From Dromiciops gliroides (Eukaryota > Chordata > Mammalia > Microbiotheria > Microbiotheriidae): a DNA stretch of 64,000 nucleotides. The notes under the pieces are model-generated. The model made no database searches and was not told the DNA's origin. It was given only the letters and a program-made list of their open reading frames with translations. Location: NCBI RefSeq assembly GCF_019393635.1, contig NC_057861.1, forward strand, positions 198,712,514-198,776,513, in the 5' to 3' direction. Of this stretch, positions 21,374-32,536 are shown in pieces. Position 1 is the stretch's first letter. Every line of letters starts with the position of its first letter. A program made the position numbers and the translations under genes.

Positions 21374-21432
21374 TTTCCTTGGGTAAGTCAGAAGGAGTCC
21401 CATTTACTTTCACATTAGCATTCTGTGTCATA
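21374..21432 (+). repeat. Local 59-bp repeat, copy F
   Basis: Partner of copy E, 1.8 kb away, about 92 % identical by eye. Both copies adjoin TG-rich microsatellites. Confidence 0.85.
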
Positions 21433-21843
21433 ATTCTGGGAGCAGAATTGTTAGCACTTCTATGAAAGAATGGAAAGCAACTTGGTAACATCATCCTTGA
21501 AATCCAGAGGCAGAAATGTTAGAGCCCCACTGAAATTTTGACTTAGGCAAAGGGAACTAATTAATAAATCCTAAGGACAAAGCAATCATCTGCGTTTTTT
21601 TTTTTAACTTAAGGGGTTCGTGAGGCAGTCACAGATTCATTCATTCATCCATTTTTCTAAATGCTTATATAAAGTTGTTTTATGGTCATGTAAGTATAAA
21701 GTTAATATATTTTAAAAGATTTAATTCTGTTAAGTTAAAAAAGTACCCTAGCTTTTAGTCTCAAATCTTGTCTTACAAAGACTTCAGTACACATTCTCAT
21801 ACAACATTTTTGAATCATAGAAAAGTCTACATGCTATATATGT
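21433..21843. other. No gene or recognised repeat
   Basis: Unassigned sequence with a T-run near 21596-21604. Confidence 0.4.
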
Positions 21844-21851
21844 AGAGATCA

Positions 21852-21997
21852 CTTTTTTTTTGCAAGGCAATGAGGATTAAGTGACTTGCCCAGGGTCACA
21901 CAGCTAGTAAGTGTTAAGTGTCTGAGGTCAGATTTGAACTCAGTTCCTCCTGAATCCAGGGCCAGTGCATTACCCACTGCACCACCTAGCTGCCCCC
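21852..21997 (-). mobile_element. Short young SINE, antisense
   Basis: T-run, gcaaggcaatgaggattaag, cacacagctagtaagtgtta, ccactgcaccacctagctgc. Flanked by AGAGATCA at 21844-21851 and 21998-22005, a perfect 8-bp TSD. Confidence 0.93.
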
Positions 21998-22108
21998 AGA
22001 GATCATATTCTTAATCTGAGTTTTAAAAGTATACTGTAACCACATTTTATTATAAAATTAATGTGTTTATTTAGAAATATGGAATGTGTATTACTAAGTA
22101 AAAATATA

Positions 22109-22243
22109 GGTGGCTAGATGTCTCAGTAGACATAGAGCACTGGAGTCAGGAAGAGTGCTGGAGTCAGGAAGACCTGAGTTCAAATGTGGCTTCAGATACT
22201 TACTAGCTGTGTGACCCTGGGTAAGTCACTTAACCTTTGTTTA
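22109..22243 (+). mobile_element. SINE fragment abutting a second SINE
   Basis: aggtggctagatgtctcagt, a local repeat of gctggagtcaggaaga, then gacttactagct-type core and gggtaagtcacttaaccttt. The 3' half is missing where the next SINE begins. Confidence 0.8.
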
Positions 22244-22245
22244 GA

Positions 22246-22475
22246 GGCAACAAGGTGGCTCAGTAGATGAAGAACTAGAATCAGGAAGACCTGAGTTCAA
22301 ATGAAGTCTCACGAACTACTTGTGTGACCCTGAGCAAATCACAACCTCTGTTTGCTTTAACACACTGAAGAAGGAAATGGCAAACTACTTCAATATCTTC
22401 ACTAAGAAAACCCCATGGACGGTATGGTCTATGGGGACACAAAGAATTGGACAAGACTGAACAAAACACAAAAAG
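22246..22475 (+). mobile_element. Long SINE with RTE-like tail
   Basis: aggcaacaaggtggctcagt, gaaggaaatggcaaactact, ctaagaaaaccccatggacg, and aagaattggacaagactgaa. It begins where the previous SINE ends, so either it inserted into that copy or the two are adjacent insertions. Confidence 0.8.
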
Positions 22476-22973
22476 GTAACTATTTCCTTTTTATCTCTAT
22501 AGAACAGGAATAAAAATCATACACATTCTCCCCCGACCCCCCACCCACACAAAGATTGCTCACATAGCTTAGTAAATAACACCTACCATTTTCAGGACAA
22601 TATTGAATTTGCACAGACCAGATAAAAGAAGTGATTTGGTAGGAGTGGAGGGAAAGAGACAACACCAGGAAAGATGATTCACTGTCGCAGTGCTAGAAAT
22701 AAATGCTGGATTCTCTGGCAACATTCAGAAAGGGCTTCCTTTATTCATTAATTCCAAATTAAGCAGGGATTATCACACAGTCTTTCCTACTCCAAGATGC
22801 TACTTGGATAACATTTCTGACTACAGAAAGAAAAAAAAGTATCAACCAATAAGCATTAATTAAGCATCTACTAAATGCCAGGTACTATGTTTTTCTCTCT
22901 GCTCCATTTTCCCCATGTAGACCAAGACTCCAGTGGGCAAACTTGCAAATTCCTATAAGATTAACCAGGTTTA
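22476..22973. other. No gene; one old dispersed-repeat scrap
   Basis: Mostly unassigned; 22845-22890 (cataagcattaattaagc pattern, actaaatgccaggtac) is a remnant of the 6395-type repeat. Confidence 0.4.
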
Positions 22974-23120
22974 GGGGCAGCTAGGTGGTGCAGTGGTTAG
23001 AGCACCAGCCCTGCATTCAGGAGGACCTGAGTTCAAATCCAGCCCCAGACACTTGACACTTACTAACTGTGTGACCCTGGACAAGTCACTTAACCCCAAT
23101 GGCCTCACAAAAAAAAAAAA
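22974..23120 (+). mobile_element. Short young SINE, sense
   Basis: ggggcagctaggtggtgcag, gttcaaatccagccccagac, accccaatggcctcac plus poly(A). TSD 22958-22973 versus 23121-23136 (AGATTAACCAGGTTTA, 15 of 16 positions). Confidence 0.94.
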
Positions 23121-23339
23121 AGATTAAGCAGGTTTAGTTTAATAAGTTTAATTATATATCAATGATCAATGTGACTTACTTATATGTATAATCCTTTAAA
23201 TTTTCTGTAGCACTTTATCTTTGGTTAGACTTAGTCAGTCAATAAACATGTTTAATTCCTACTATGTGCTAGGTACTAAGTGCTAAGTGCTGGGGAGACT
23301 TAGGAGACTAAAGAAACTGCTATTCTCTTATGAGTCTAT

Positions 23340-23440
23340 CACACTGCAATCTCCCTAAGGTTAAGAACTCAGCCCCCCCTCCACCACCTAGCACAGTAAT
23401 CTGTACACAGAAAGGACCTGATATTTATTGAATCAAATTC
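23340..23440 (+). mobile_element. L2 LINE 3' terminus, sense
   Basis: aatctccctaaggttaagaa, accacctagcacagtaatct, gtacacagaaaggacctgat and atttattgaatc are the terminal L2 pattern. Confidence 0.65.
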
Positions 23441-23539
23441 AGTGAGTTGGTCTCCTGAATCCCCTTCAATATTAGCCACCAGGCTCATGGATTATATATC
23501 AGAAGGGATCTCAAAAGCCATATCATCTAACCACTTAAA

Positions 23540-23614
23540 TTTAAAAATGAGGAAACTGAGACCAGAGTTTAAGTGATTTGCCCAAGGTCAACCTTAGCTT
23601 AACACCTATTTTCA
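23540..23614 (-). repeat. MIR-related SINE, antisense part
   Basis: aaaaatgaggaaactgagac and agtgatttgcccaaggtcaa are antisense MIR; the element is interrupted by the adjoining SINE. Confidence 0.65.
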
Positions 23615-23772
23615 TTTTTTTTTTGTTTATTTTTTTAGTGAGGCAATTGGGGTTAAGTGACTTGCCCAGGGTCACACAGCTAGTAAGTGTTAAGTGTCTG
23701 AGGCTGGATTTGAACTCAGGTACTCCTGACTCCAGGGCTGGTGCTCTATCCACTGCACCACCTAGCTGCCCC
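23615..23772 (-). mobile_element. Short young SINE, antisense
   Basis: T-rich start, gtgaggcaattggggttaag, gtgttaagtgtctgaggctg, ccactgcaccacctagctgc. TSD AACACCTATTTTCA is exact at 23601-23614 and 23773-23786. Carries the A-subtype marker 'aattggggttaag'. Confidence 0.95.
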
Positions 23773-24009
23773 AACACCTATTTTCAAAAGAAGAATCTAA
23801 AGGCAGATCCTTTGACTCCTGTGTTGTAAAGAAAAGGAAGAATACATGAGCCAATAAGTGACCATGGAAGCCATCCATATCCATTTTACGCAGTTCTGTA
23901 GTCTTGAATTCATCAGGCTTCTTTCAGTTCTGAAATCAGTGCTAGAGAAAAGCTACTTGGTTTTGGAAACTGGACCAACAATCCAGACTTTTGGGCACTT
24001 CTGAATGTG

Positions 24010-24330
24010 TCACTACCTGCCTTTATGGCCATGGGCCAGTCACTTTAACTCAATGCTTCAGTTCTCTCACTTTTTTTTCAGGGCAATGAGGGTTAAGTGA
24101 CTTGCCCAGGGTTAAACAGCTGGTAAGTGTCAAGTGTCTGAGGCCAGATTTGAACTCAGGTACTCCTGAATCCAGGGCCGGTGCTTTATCCACTGTGCCA
24201 CCTAGCTGCCCCCAGTTCTCTCATTTTTAAAAAGAGGGGTTTGGAGTAGCTTATCCCAAGAGTTTTTGGTTCGGTTTAGTTTGGTTTTCCAACTTGAGAG
24301 GTCTAAGATTCTATGAGGTAGCCTTCTTGA
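24010..24330 (+). repeat. MIR-related SINE, sense, split by a SINE
   Basis: Left part ggccatgggccagtcacttt and right part aaaaagaggggtttggagta...ggtctaagattctatgagg read as one MIR-related element around an antisense SINE. Confidence 0.6.
24076..24213 (-). mobile_element. Short young SINE, antisense
   Basis: gggcaatgagggttaagtga, agatttgaactcaggtactc, ccactgtgccacctagctgc. TSD AGTTCTCTCACTTTTT (24060-24075) versus AGTTCTCTCATTTTT (24214-24228). Confidence 0.93.
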
Positions 24331-25001
24331 ACAGCGTGAAGTATAAAATCTGCGTGTGGCTAAAACTCTAATGTGTGGTCAGCTTAAATTAGAAACTCAT
24401 AGCACCAGTCTTTCAGACATTAAGCATTTATTAAAGTATAATAGGGGTTAGTAAAGAGAACACATGGAGTTCAGAAGGAAAGAACCTAGCTCCCTGTACC
24501 TGCTGCTCCTACAGCAACCTCCAATGGAAAAGCAGACCCCCATTCCCCTAGAGTGGAAGCTCTCTATGGGACCACAAGAGGGGCAGTCCCCACACACAGC
24601 TCCAAGCTAAGTGGCTGGTAGCATTGATTGACATGACTTAAGGCAATTCTATGAATAAATGTAATGGTTCTATGAATAGATGAAACTTCTGGATGCTAGT
24701 CACATACTTTCTCCTCAGGGTGGTGTTGCCCTGGTTCTCACAATGTCTTTGTCAGCAGCAGCATGGCACTCTGATTCTCACAACAGTGAAATTTGGGATC
24801 TTGTAAGAGTCAAGAGGGTTGTAGGAAAAGAAAATTGTAATATAAGGGATTTTTGTTTTTATGCCTTAGCTTCCATATAGCAGTCTCTTGCTACACAAGA
24901 GACCATTATTTTCCTGTTACCCGATTATTCCTTTCACGAAGAGAGAAGTATCATTCCTATTAAGGCACCATGGACTTGATCTACTAACTTTTCCAGTAAT
25001 A
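24331..25001. other. No gene; unassigned, possibly an old repeat
   Basis: The part 24360-24620 (aattagaaactcatagcacc, taagcatttattaaagtata, ggggcagtccccacacacag) has the feel of an interspersed repeat, but I cannot define ends or family. Confidence 0.3.
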
Positions 25002-25253
25002 TGTGGCAGCTAGATAGGGCAGTGAATAGAGTTCCAGACCTGGAGTCAGAAACACTTATCTTTCTGAATTCAGATCTAGCCTCAGATAACTTACTAGCTG
25101 GGTGACTTTGGAAAAGTAACCTAATTCTGTTTGCCTCAGTTTCTTCATTTGTAAAATGAGCTGAAGAAGGAAGTGGCAAACCATTCCAGTATTTTTGCCA
25201 AGAAAACACAAAATGGGGTCACAAAGAGTTGCATATGACTGAAAAATGACAGC
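25002..25253 (+). mobile_element. Long SINE with RTE-like tail
   Basis: gtggcagctagatagggcag, tttgcctcagtttcttcatt, agtatttttgccaagaaaac, and aagagttgcatatgactgaa. Confidence 0.82.
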
Positions 25254-26369
25254 AAATGCATTTTAAAAGAGGATTACAAAGAGCATAATTCTTAATGCAA
25301 AGAAATGAATCACTAATTGTAGAATTTCAATCATACAGGAAGGAAGATATTTATGGTTGGGGTGCTTTCCTACTGATATTTAAATCATATTATAAAGGTG
25401 ATTGACTATTACACATGGTTTCAACTCTAAATATGAAACTAAAATTAAGTTGTTTCCTATGGCAATTCAGGTAGCAGAGCTACCTATTTTTCTCTTGGTC
25501 AGCTGGTTACTGGTCAATGATCAATATTTTTAAATAGGACTAACTCCCTGGCTTGACTTATTAAGCAATAAAATCAAGTCCTTACTAGTTAAAACCAGTT
25601 CTATCTATAGTTTGTAGACAGTAGATAAATTAACAAATAGACAAAAAATCTTTGTTTAAGAAGTATTGTAGCACAAGAGGGTACAAGCTGTGCCTTTTCC
25701 CAGATGATGTGCCTTCCTATTCTCAGAGTAGAAAAATTCAGGCTTCCTTCAGAGCTAGCAACTTCCCCAGCTACAAGTAATGGACCATGCTCATGTCATA
25801 TGAAAAAACTCAAACAAGGAAGGTGTTTATTATACTCATTTTCTCAAGTGTGTTTGAGCATGAACTACAAAGCCAAACAGAACCATAAGCCAGCATCAGA
25901 AAACAATTCGCAGGACAGAAGCAGGACCCAAAGTAGACACAGGAGACAGATGCTAGGCACAAGAAGACAATGAAACTGAGGCAAGCCCTGAACCATAGTT
26001 AAGGGATCAGAGTTTATGTCAATACAGGGAGCAATGGATAGACATGAATCACTGGACATGAAATATCAAAGAGATCAGATCTTGAGAGCTGGACACCTAA
26101 AGTTTTCCTGAGAAAGAAAACTTCATTTCCTCTTCCTGTTTCATGGAGTCCAATAACTCACACCCAACAGGCAGAAGGCCAACAGCAATCTACCTTGACT
26201 TGTCTGAATTTCAGGGATGCTGTTATGAAGACCTTTACCATACTTGCTATACTTGGACATCTTACATCTATGTCAGTAACCTTCTGGGGTTGCCCTAAGG
26301 AAAACACAAGTTGATTCACAAGAGATATCTTTGTTAATTATGCATTCACGAAAATACAGAATGATGGAA
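25254..26369. other. No gene or recognised repeat
   Basis: About 1.1 kb unassigned. The 89-codon frame at 25704-25973 has no domain. The short string tactcattttctcaagtgtg near 25838 recurs near 30640. Confidence 0.4.
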
Positions 26370-26657
26370 TTTGAGAGTGGGAAAAGACAACAGTGGCTGT
26401 TTAGTCCAACTCATACCTGAAAGGAATCCCCACAATAGTGTGCCCCACAAGTGGTCATTCATGCTCTGACTGAAGACCTCCAAGGAGAAGAAAACCTTTC
26501 AAGCTCCTCAATTCCATTTTTATACAACTCTAATAGTTGGAAGTTTTTCTTGATACCAAGCCTAAGTTTGCCTCTTTGGAAATCTCATCCATTTTTCCTA
26601 TTTGTTCCATCTGGTGCCAAACAGAATAAGTCCAATATCTCAACCATATGACAGCCT

Positions 26658-26746
26658 TGTAGATAGATACAGAGATACATAGACACATAGATAGATAGAT
26701 ACATAGAAGCATGGATGGATGCATGGGTGGATAGAGGTATGTACAT

Positions 26747-26795
<49 letters not shown>

Positions 26796-26796
26796 A
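26658..26796. repeat. GATA/CATA, TA and TG microsatellite
   Basis: gatagatacagagatacata-type units, then a (TA)n run and a (TG)n run ending near 26795. Confidence 0.9.
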
Positions 26797-26817
26797 TTTA
26801 TATTAAAGATAGCTATA

Positions 26818-26971
26818 GGGGCAGCTAGGTGGCACAGTGGATAGAGCACCGGCCCTGGAGTCAGGAGTACCTGAGTTCAAATCCAGCCTCAGACACTTAA
26901 CACTTACTAGCTGTGTGAGCCTGGGCAAGTCACTCAACCCCAATTGCCTCACTAAAAAAAAAAAAAAAAAA
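26818..26971 (+). mobile_element. Short young SINE, sense
   Basis: ggggcagctaggtggcacag, caccggccctggagtcagga, gttcaaatccagcctcagac, accccaattgcctcact plus 18 A. The flanks aagatagctata and aaggtagctaca form an imperfect TSD. Closest to the A-subtype consensus in this window. Confidence 0.93.
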
Positions 26972-27420
26972 GGTAGCTACATATGTGTATGCATACATGT
27001 GTGTGTATATGCATAATATATACAGACATGTATATATTGCTTAAAGATAGCAATAGTCCCTCTGACCTTAGTCTTCTTTAGGCTAAACATCACAAGTTCC
27101 TTTAGCTAGTTCTCATATGGTATGGATTCCAAGCTCTTCAGCATGCTGGCTGCCTACCTCTGGAAGCTCTCCAGTTTATCAATGTCCTTCTTAAACCGAC
27201 ATAACCAGAACTGATCACAATACTACAGGTGAGGTCTGATCAAGGCCTAGTATATTATTAAGTTAAAACCCTGAGTTCTAAATGACATTTTATCTCCATA
27301 TGTAGATTTCTTATGTCTATGTGTAGTGATAGAGATTAAGCTCTCCCATGCTCCATTTAATATAGCCCAAAATTGCATGAGCTTTTTAGGTAGCCTTATT
27401 ATATTGCTGACTTATATTAA

Positions 27421-28839
27421 GCAATTAGTCCCCTGATGTAATGGATAGAGTAGCATTCTGTTTTCTGTTAAGGAAATAGCTACCACCTCTAATCTTATCA
27501 ATAGGTGTTGATTCCACCTCCCTCCCTCCAATCTAACAGCCTTTGAATTAGTCAATGAATCAACAGTCATTTATGAAGCACCTTCTCTGTGCATAGTGCT
27601 ATTATAGACCCATGGGAAACAAATACAAAAGTGTAATGATTTTTGTACCCAAGGAGCTTACATATTAAATTCTGTGAATAAATAAGAACCACATTCCTAT
27701 TAAAAGAAAAAAAAAAACGCTTGCTGAAGTCCAGAGAGGTCCATCAAGTTGACAAGGTCATATCATAATCACTGACTAAACTTGCAACTGATTTCAAACA
27801 TCTTTAATCACAGCAAAAAAAAAAATACTACAGTAGGTCATCAAAAAATAATCTGAGCATATAGACCTCATCTAAAAGTATTAGAATTTTTTATGCCATA
27901 AAGATATTCAACTTTGATATCATCAGCACCTTCCTCATCCTCCAGAAACCAAGTAAAGAAATTATAGGTATATAGGCATTAGACTCTGGATTAAGCACAC
28001 TGAGATAAGTTTCTAGTATTTTAGAGACTGCTATCGAGATTTATTCTTCACTCCATGCAATACTGTCATTGTGAAACTCTCCAAATGAGTTCCATAAGCT
28101 AAAAATTCAAGTCTCATATTATGAATTCTGACCATACCCTTAATAACAGAAAGAAATCTGTCCTGGTCCCTCAGTTAATTCAAATGAATAAGGGCTGCCC
28201 TTAGAAATGATTACCTTAGGCATGGCCAAGAATTCTGCTTAAAATAATTTTACTTCTACTTGTGTCTGTTAAAATAAGGAAGCTTGTGAAATTTCAGACA
28301 AGAAAAGATAGGGGGGTATTTCATTCTGTAGAGCAATTTCTCAGCAATTATTTAGTTCTGCCATAGAGTTTTCCTTAAAAAGATTCCACACAAAAAATCC
28401 AATGTTAGTATTCACCATTTCATTCTGAACTGCCAGTAGAGACTATTCTGCACACAGAAGGGACTTAATAAAGGTTTGTTGACTTAAATAGAAGCAAGCA
28501 ATGTTTATTTAATATAATAGAATTGGCATTGAGTAAAAATCGACATCAGATTATGTCTACTGAAAATATCTTAATTGGCTAATGGCTAGAAGAAGTGTAG
28601 GTGACAGACAAGAGATATTTCCTTCTAGTTTATCAGCCCAACCTGAGATTAAAAGGCCAGATATGCCTCTTTGGGGGTGTTAGGTTGAACAGGAAAACAT
28701 GAGTCTAGACAGTATACCTGACAGATAAGAGCTAAACAGAGTAAATGCCCATGTCTAGAGGGATGAATCAAATATGAAATAATGTAAAATCCTATAATTG
28801 GAGTCCAAGAAATCAAATGCATAAGTGCAGGATTAGGGA
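27421..28839. other. No gene; two old repeat scraps
   Basis: 27555-27670 (catttatgaagcaccttctc, acccaaggagcttacat) is a 6395-type repeat; 28445-28490 (gcacacagaagggacttaat, aaaggtttgttgact) is an L2 tail. The rest is unassigned. Confidence 0.45.
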
Positions 28840-29280
28840 GATGGCCGGAAAAAAGTAGTTTTGGGGGTTTTAGTGGACTCCAAGTTCATCATGAGTAAAA
28901 AGTTCTGAATGTTCCATTTTAGAAAGGATATTGACAAGTATATCCTGAGAAGGACAATAAATATTAGGAAGGGTTTCAAACCTATGCCATTTCAGGACTG
29001 GTTGAAGAACTTACTAATGGTAAATTTGGGTAGGAGATACTTATATGTTGGGCCAGATGGTTACCAGAATCCCATTTGACTCTCAGATTCTGTGATTTTG
29101 AGACATGATAGCTGCACAGAATCCAAATATTTGAAGATTTGTCATATCAAAAAAATTTTTTACTTGTTCTGGTTGGCCCCAAAGAGCAGAACAATAATGA
29201 CAGACAGAGGAGTTAGACAGATTTCTACTCATTATAAGAAAAAAACCTTCCTAATAATTAGAAATCTAAAAATTGAATAG
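28840..29280 (+). mobile_element. CR1/L3-like LINE, sense, 5' portion of a split copy
   Basis: ggactggttgaagaacttac, gtacttgttctggttggcccc-like sequence, aaagagcagaacaataatga and aaaccttcctaataattaga match the sense 3' region of a CR1/L3-like LINE. It resumes at about 30298, after an inserted L1 fragment. Confidence 0.6.
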
Positions 29281-29284
29281 CCTA

Positions 29285-30290
29285 TGAAATAATGCTCCAA
29301 ATCACTAATAAAAAGAGAAATGCAAATCAAAGCAACTCTGTATTATCCTCACATCCAGAAAAATGGCAAAGATGACAAAAGATAGGAGCAGTCAATTTTG
29401 GAAAGGGTGTGGAAAAAAAGGCACACAAATGCATTGTTGGTGGAGTATGAATTAGTATAACTATTCTATCAGGAAATTTAGAATTATGCAAATAAGGTAG
29501 CTAAAATTCCCATTTCCAAGTATTATACTCCAAGGAGATCAAAGACAAAAGAGAAAGCACACACCAATATATCTATAGCAACATTTTTGTGTGCCAAAAA
29601 AGTGGAAACAAAGTAGATGTCATTCTCCTGACTGGGGAATAACTAAATAAACTATGGTACATGAATGTAATGAAATATCACTCTACTGTTAGAAATTGCA
29701 AGCATGATAAATGCAGAGAAGCATAGAAAGATTTCCATGGACTAATGCAAAGTAAAGTAAGCAAAGCCAGGAAAGTAATATACACATTAATGATATCATT
29801 ACAAACGGAAAGAATAACTACCAAAACAAATGAAGAGGAATTTTTGTTGTTGTTGTTTGTTTGTTTGTTTGTTTGTTTTTGTGGGGCAATGGGGGTTAAG
29901 TGACTTGCCCAAGGTCACACAGCTAGTAAGTGTCAAGTGTCTGAGGCCTGATTTGAACTCAGGTCCTCCTGAATCCAGGGCTGGTGCTTTATCCACTGCA
30001 CCACCTAGCTTCCCCTAGAGGAATGTTTTTGAAACTATGAAGAAGGTACTTGGTCTCAAAGAAGAGATACAAGAAGACACTTCCCTTGCTCCTATGGAAA
30101 AATTGGAGCTTCACAGGGTGTGGAATATTGCATATAATTCCAGATTTTTTTTTAGTGTCAAATTATTTTATGCTCTTTTTTCTCCTCTTTTTCTTTGTTA
30201 TAAGGGATGACCCTTTCAGAGGAGTTAGGGAAAAGAGATACAGGTGAGAATCTAGGAAAAAGAAAAACAAAAGTTATAAATAACAATACA
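29285..30290 (+). mobile_element. L1 3' fragment inserted in the CR1/L3-like copy
   Basis: aatgctccaaatcactaata, agagaaatgcaaatcaaagc, caaatgcattgttggtggag, ctgactggggaataactaaa, gaaagatttccatggactaa, then (after a SINE) gtgtggaatattgcatataa and tataagggatgaccctttca. This is the marsupial L1 ORF2 end plus 3' UTR in sense, 5'-truncated. Confidence 0.75.
29846..30016 (-). mobile_element. Short young SINE inside the L1 fragment, antisense
   Basis: GTTT-rich tail, gtggggcaatgggggttaag, cacacagctagtaagtgtca, ccactgcaccacctagcttc. TSD AGAGGAAT(T/G)TTT at 29834-29845 and 30017-30028. Confidence 0.92.
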
Positions 30291-30297
30291 ATTCAAA

Positions 30298-30520
30298 AAC
30301 TAAGCTTGGAATGCCCTGCCTCTATAAATAGTGAATTTTCCAACACTAGAAGAAGTCTTCAAGTATAGGCTAAGTAACTGTTACACAAACATACTAGAAG
30401 GGAGAGGATTCATAGGTTGTTATTGGTTTGGTTTTGGTTTTGGTTGGTTTTTTGGGGGGGATTTGTAGGCTGCATGTAACTCTGATATTTCTTTCAATTC
30501 TAATTCTATGGTTTTAAAAG
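30298..30520 (+). mobile_element. CR1/L3-like LINE, sense, 3' portion of the split copy
   Basis: cttggaatgccctgcctcta, aagaagtcttcaagtatagg, gaagggagaggattcatagg and tttcaattctaattctatgg continue the LINE of 28840-29280 to its 3' end ('cttccaactctgagattctg' in the family). Confidence 0.6.
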
Positions 30521-32059
30521 CAGGAAAACTCAGTTAACCAAGGAAAGTTATATCTCCTTGTTTACACTTCCATTTCCAATGCTAATTGTTTAAGTATAGG
30601 CTTCTGCCTTGATTAAAACCATTAGTTAAATAATTTATACTCATTTTCTCAAATGTGTTTGAGTTCTATTGGTCATGTTAGCTCTCCAAATCAAAACAGG
30701 ACTCACTTAAACGATTAGCCTTGAGAATGAAAATGAAATAGAAGCACAATTAATTCTCTGCTTCCTCTTCCCTGCTGTGGACATTAGCCAGTATTCTGCC
30801 TCTAACATTTCCATTTGTTCAAAGCTCATCAAATTAAATAATGCAATTCTTTGCAAAAACAGTGTTATTTGCTGAGCCCATTCCCAAGTTGCTGGTGTAT
30901 ATTTCCCCTGATCTGAAATGAATTAAATAAATAATAAGGCCCAAAGATATTACTAGGTGATGTTATTCCCCAATCTAAAAACTACACAATTAGCAAATAT
31001 TCCCTGAACGCAATCCCTCCCACACCCTCAGTTTCACTTAATTCAATTCTATGTCTCCATTTACTTCATGAATCACCCTCAAGAATTCCTCATCTTCTTT
31101 GGTGAGTAATAGCTTTTAAGAATTTCTGGAAGGTTCTTATACTCCCTCATAGCTGTTGTTTACCTAGGCATGTCACATTTACAGTCAAATTGCTTCAGGG
31201 TAAACCCATAGAGAATCAAAAAATCCCAAAGCCCCACCAGGAAGCCAGGAGGCCTCATACAGTTCACACATTATAAAATTCTAGGATTTGTTGGAAGAAA
31301 CTTTTATTCTGTTTCTCTCAAATTCCTCTTTGTCTTTTCTTACAAATTTTTAATAATTTGTCTTGATTTCCTCCACCTCACAAGTTACTAGCAATGTCAA
31401 ATATTTGCTTTTTGTTTTGTTTTGTAGCAACTCTCAAATGCACTTATATATTCTTGTGTATCATGGTTGTGTTTCTGACACATTCCACCATTTAAACTGT
31501 GATTATTTAGGTTAGAAAAATGTTCCCTGCTTTTGTATCTTCTTCCCCTCCCCCTTAGCAAAATGATATTTTTCTTATATGTTGTTCCTAAATCCTTAAC
31601 AAATAAATTAATATATGATTCTGTTATTGACAGAAGTATCCCTGAGTGAGTTAGGCCATTGTCCAGGATTCTGGGATATGGCACTGTGGTCTCTCCCAAA
31701 ATTCCTTTATACTGGTTCACCACTATCTATACTTTTTTTTTTTTACAACTGCCTTCAAGAATTAATCCCATATTCTCATTTAGAATCCCAACATAAGTGG
31801 AAAAGTATTTATCAAAATGTAGACAAAGAAAGGAGATTACACCCTTTCCTGTCTGTTTTTGCCATCAATCCCCAAGTCCTCTTGGCCAGAAATCAGAAAA
31901 TCTCTCCTAGGACCCCTTATTTTACAAATAGTTCACAATGACTTAGTACTTAGTGGAAGACAGATGGAGCAATGGTTAATATGAACAATTATTAGTTATA
32001 ATAATTTCATCATCTTTTTAGTATTTTTAACATATTGTTTGGGCAATAGCTAATAATAA
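30521..32059. other. No gene; possible conserved non-coding core
   Basis: No repeat recognised. 30560-30960 is repeat-free and rich in TAAT and octamer-like strings (aattaaataatgcaattc). Frames of 108 codons on both strands overlap at 31397-31941 and show no domain. Confidence 0.35.
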
Positions 32060-32245
32060 TATCATGTATATAGTACTTCAGGTTTTGCAAAGCACTTCAA
32101 CTGTATTATTTCATTCTATCTCCACAACAACCCTAAGAAGTAGATGCAATTACATTATCACTTTACAGATAAGGAAACAGAGGCAGAGAAAGATTAAGTC
32201 ATTTACCAAGAACATTGAAGAGTCAGGAAAACCTGAATTTAAATT
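32060..32245 (-). repeat. MIR-type SINE, antisense
   Basis: tatagtacttcaggttttgc, aaagcacttcaactgtatta, acaacaaccctaagaagtag, and agataaggaaacagaggcag. Confidence 0.75.
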
Positions 32246-32264
32246 CTGACTCAGACATTTACTA

Positions 32265-32437
32265 GGTTTGTTTGGTTTGTTTGTTTGTTTGTTTGTTTTT
32301 GTGAGGCAATGAGGGTTAAGTGACTTGCCCTGGGTCACACAGCTAGTAAGTGTCAAGTATCTGAGGTCAGATTAGAACTCAGGTCCTCCTGAATCCAGGA
32401 CCTGGTGCTTTATCCACTGTGCCACCTAGCTGCCCCC
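32265..32437 (-). mobile_element. Short young SINE, antisense (B subtype)
   Basis: GTTT tail, gtgaggcaatgagggttaag, cagctagtaagtgtcaagta. TSD CAGACATTTACTA (32252-32264) versus CAGAAATTTACTA (32438-32450). Confidence 0.93.
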
Positions 32438-32536
32438 CAGAAATTTACTAATTATGTGACCTTGGACAAGTCACCTAACCTCTCTCAGCCTTAGTTTCTT
32501 TATCTGTAAAGTAGAAATAATAACAGCACCTATCTT

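Larger units (their letters stand above)
26370..27420 (-). mobile_element. CR1/L3-like LINE, antisense, interrupted
   Basis: Left part (26370-26645: ttagtccaactcatacctga, gaagacctccaaggagaaga, gttggaagtttttcttgata) and right part (27040-27420: tagtccctctgaccttagtc, gctctccagtttatcaatgt, accagaactgatcacaatac, gcccaaaattgcatgagc) fit the antisense 3' half of a CR1-clade (L3-like) LINE. A microsatellite block and a young SINE lie between them. Confidence 0.6.

Noticed and set aside
24360-24900. Possible old LTR in antisense
   Set aside because: The composition and a tttattaaag string hinted at it, but I could find no TG...CA borders or flanking duplication.
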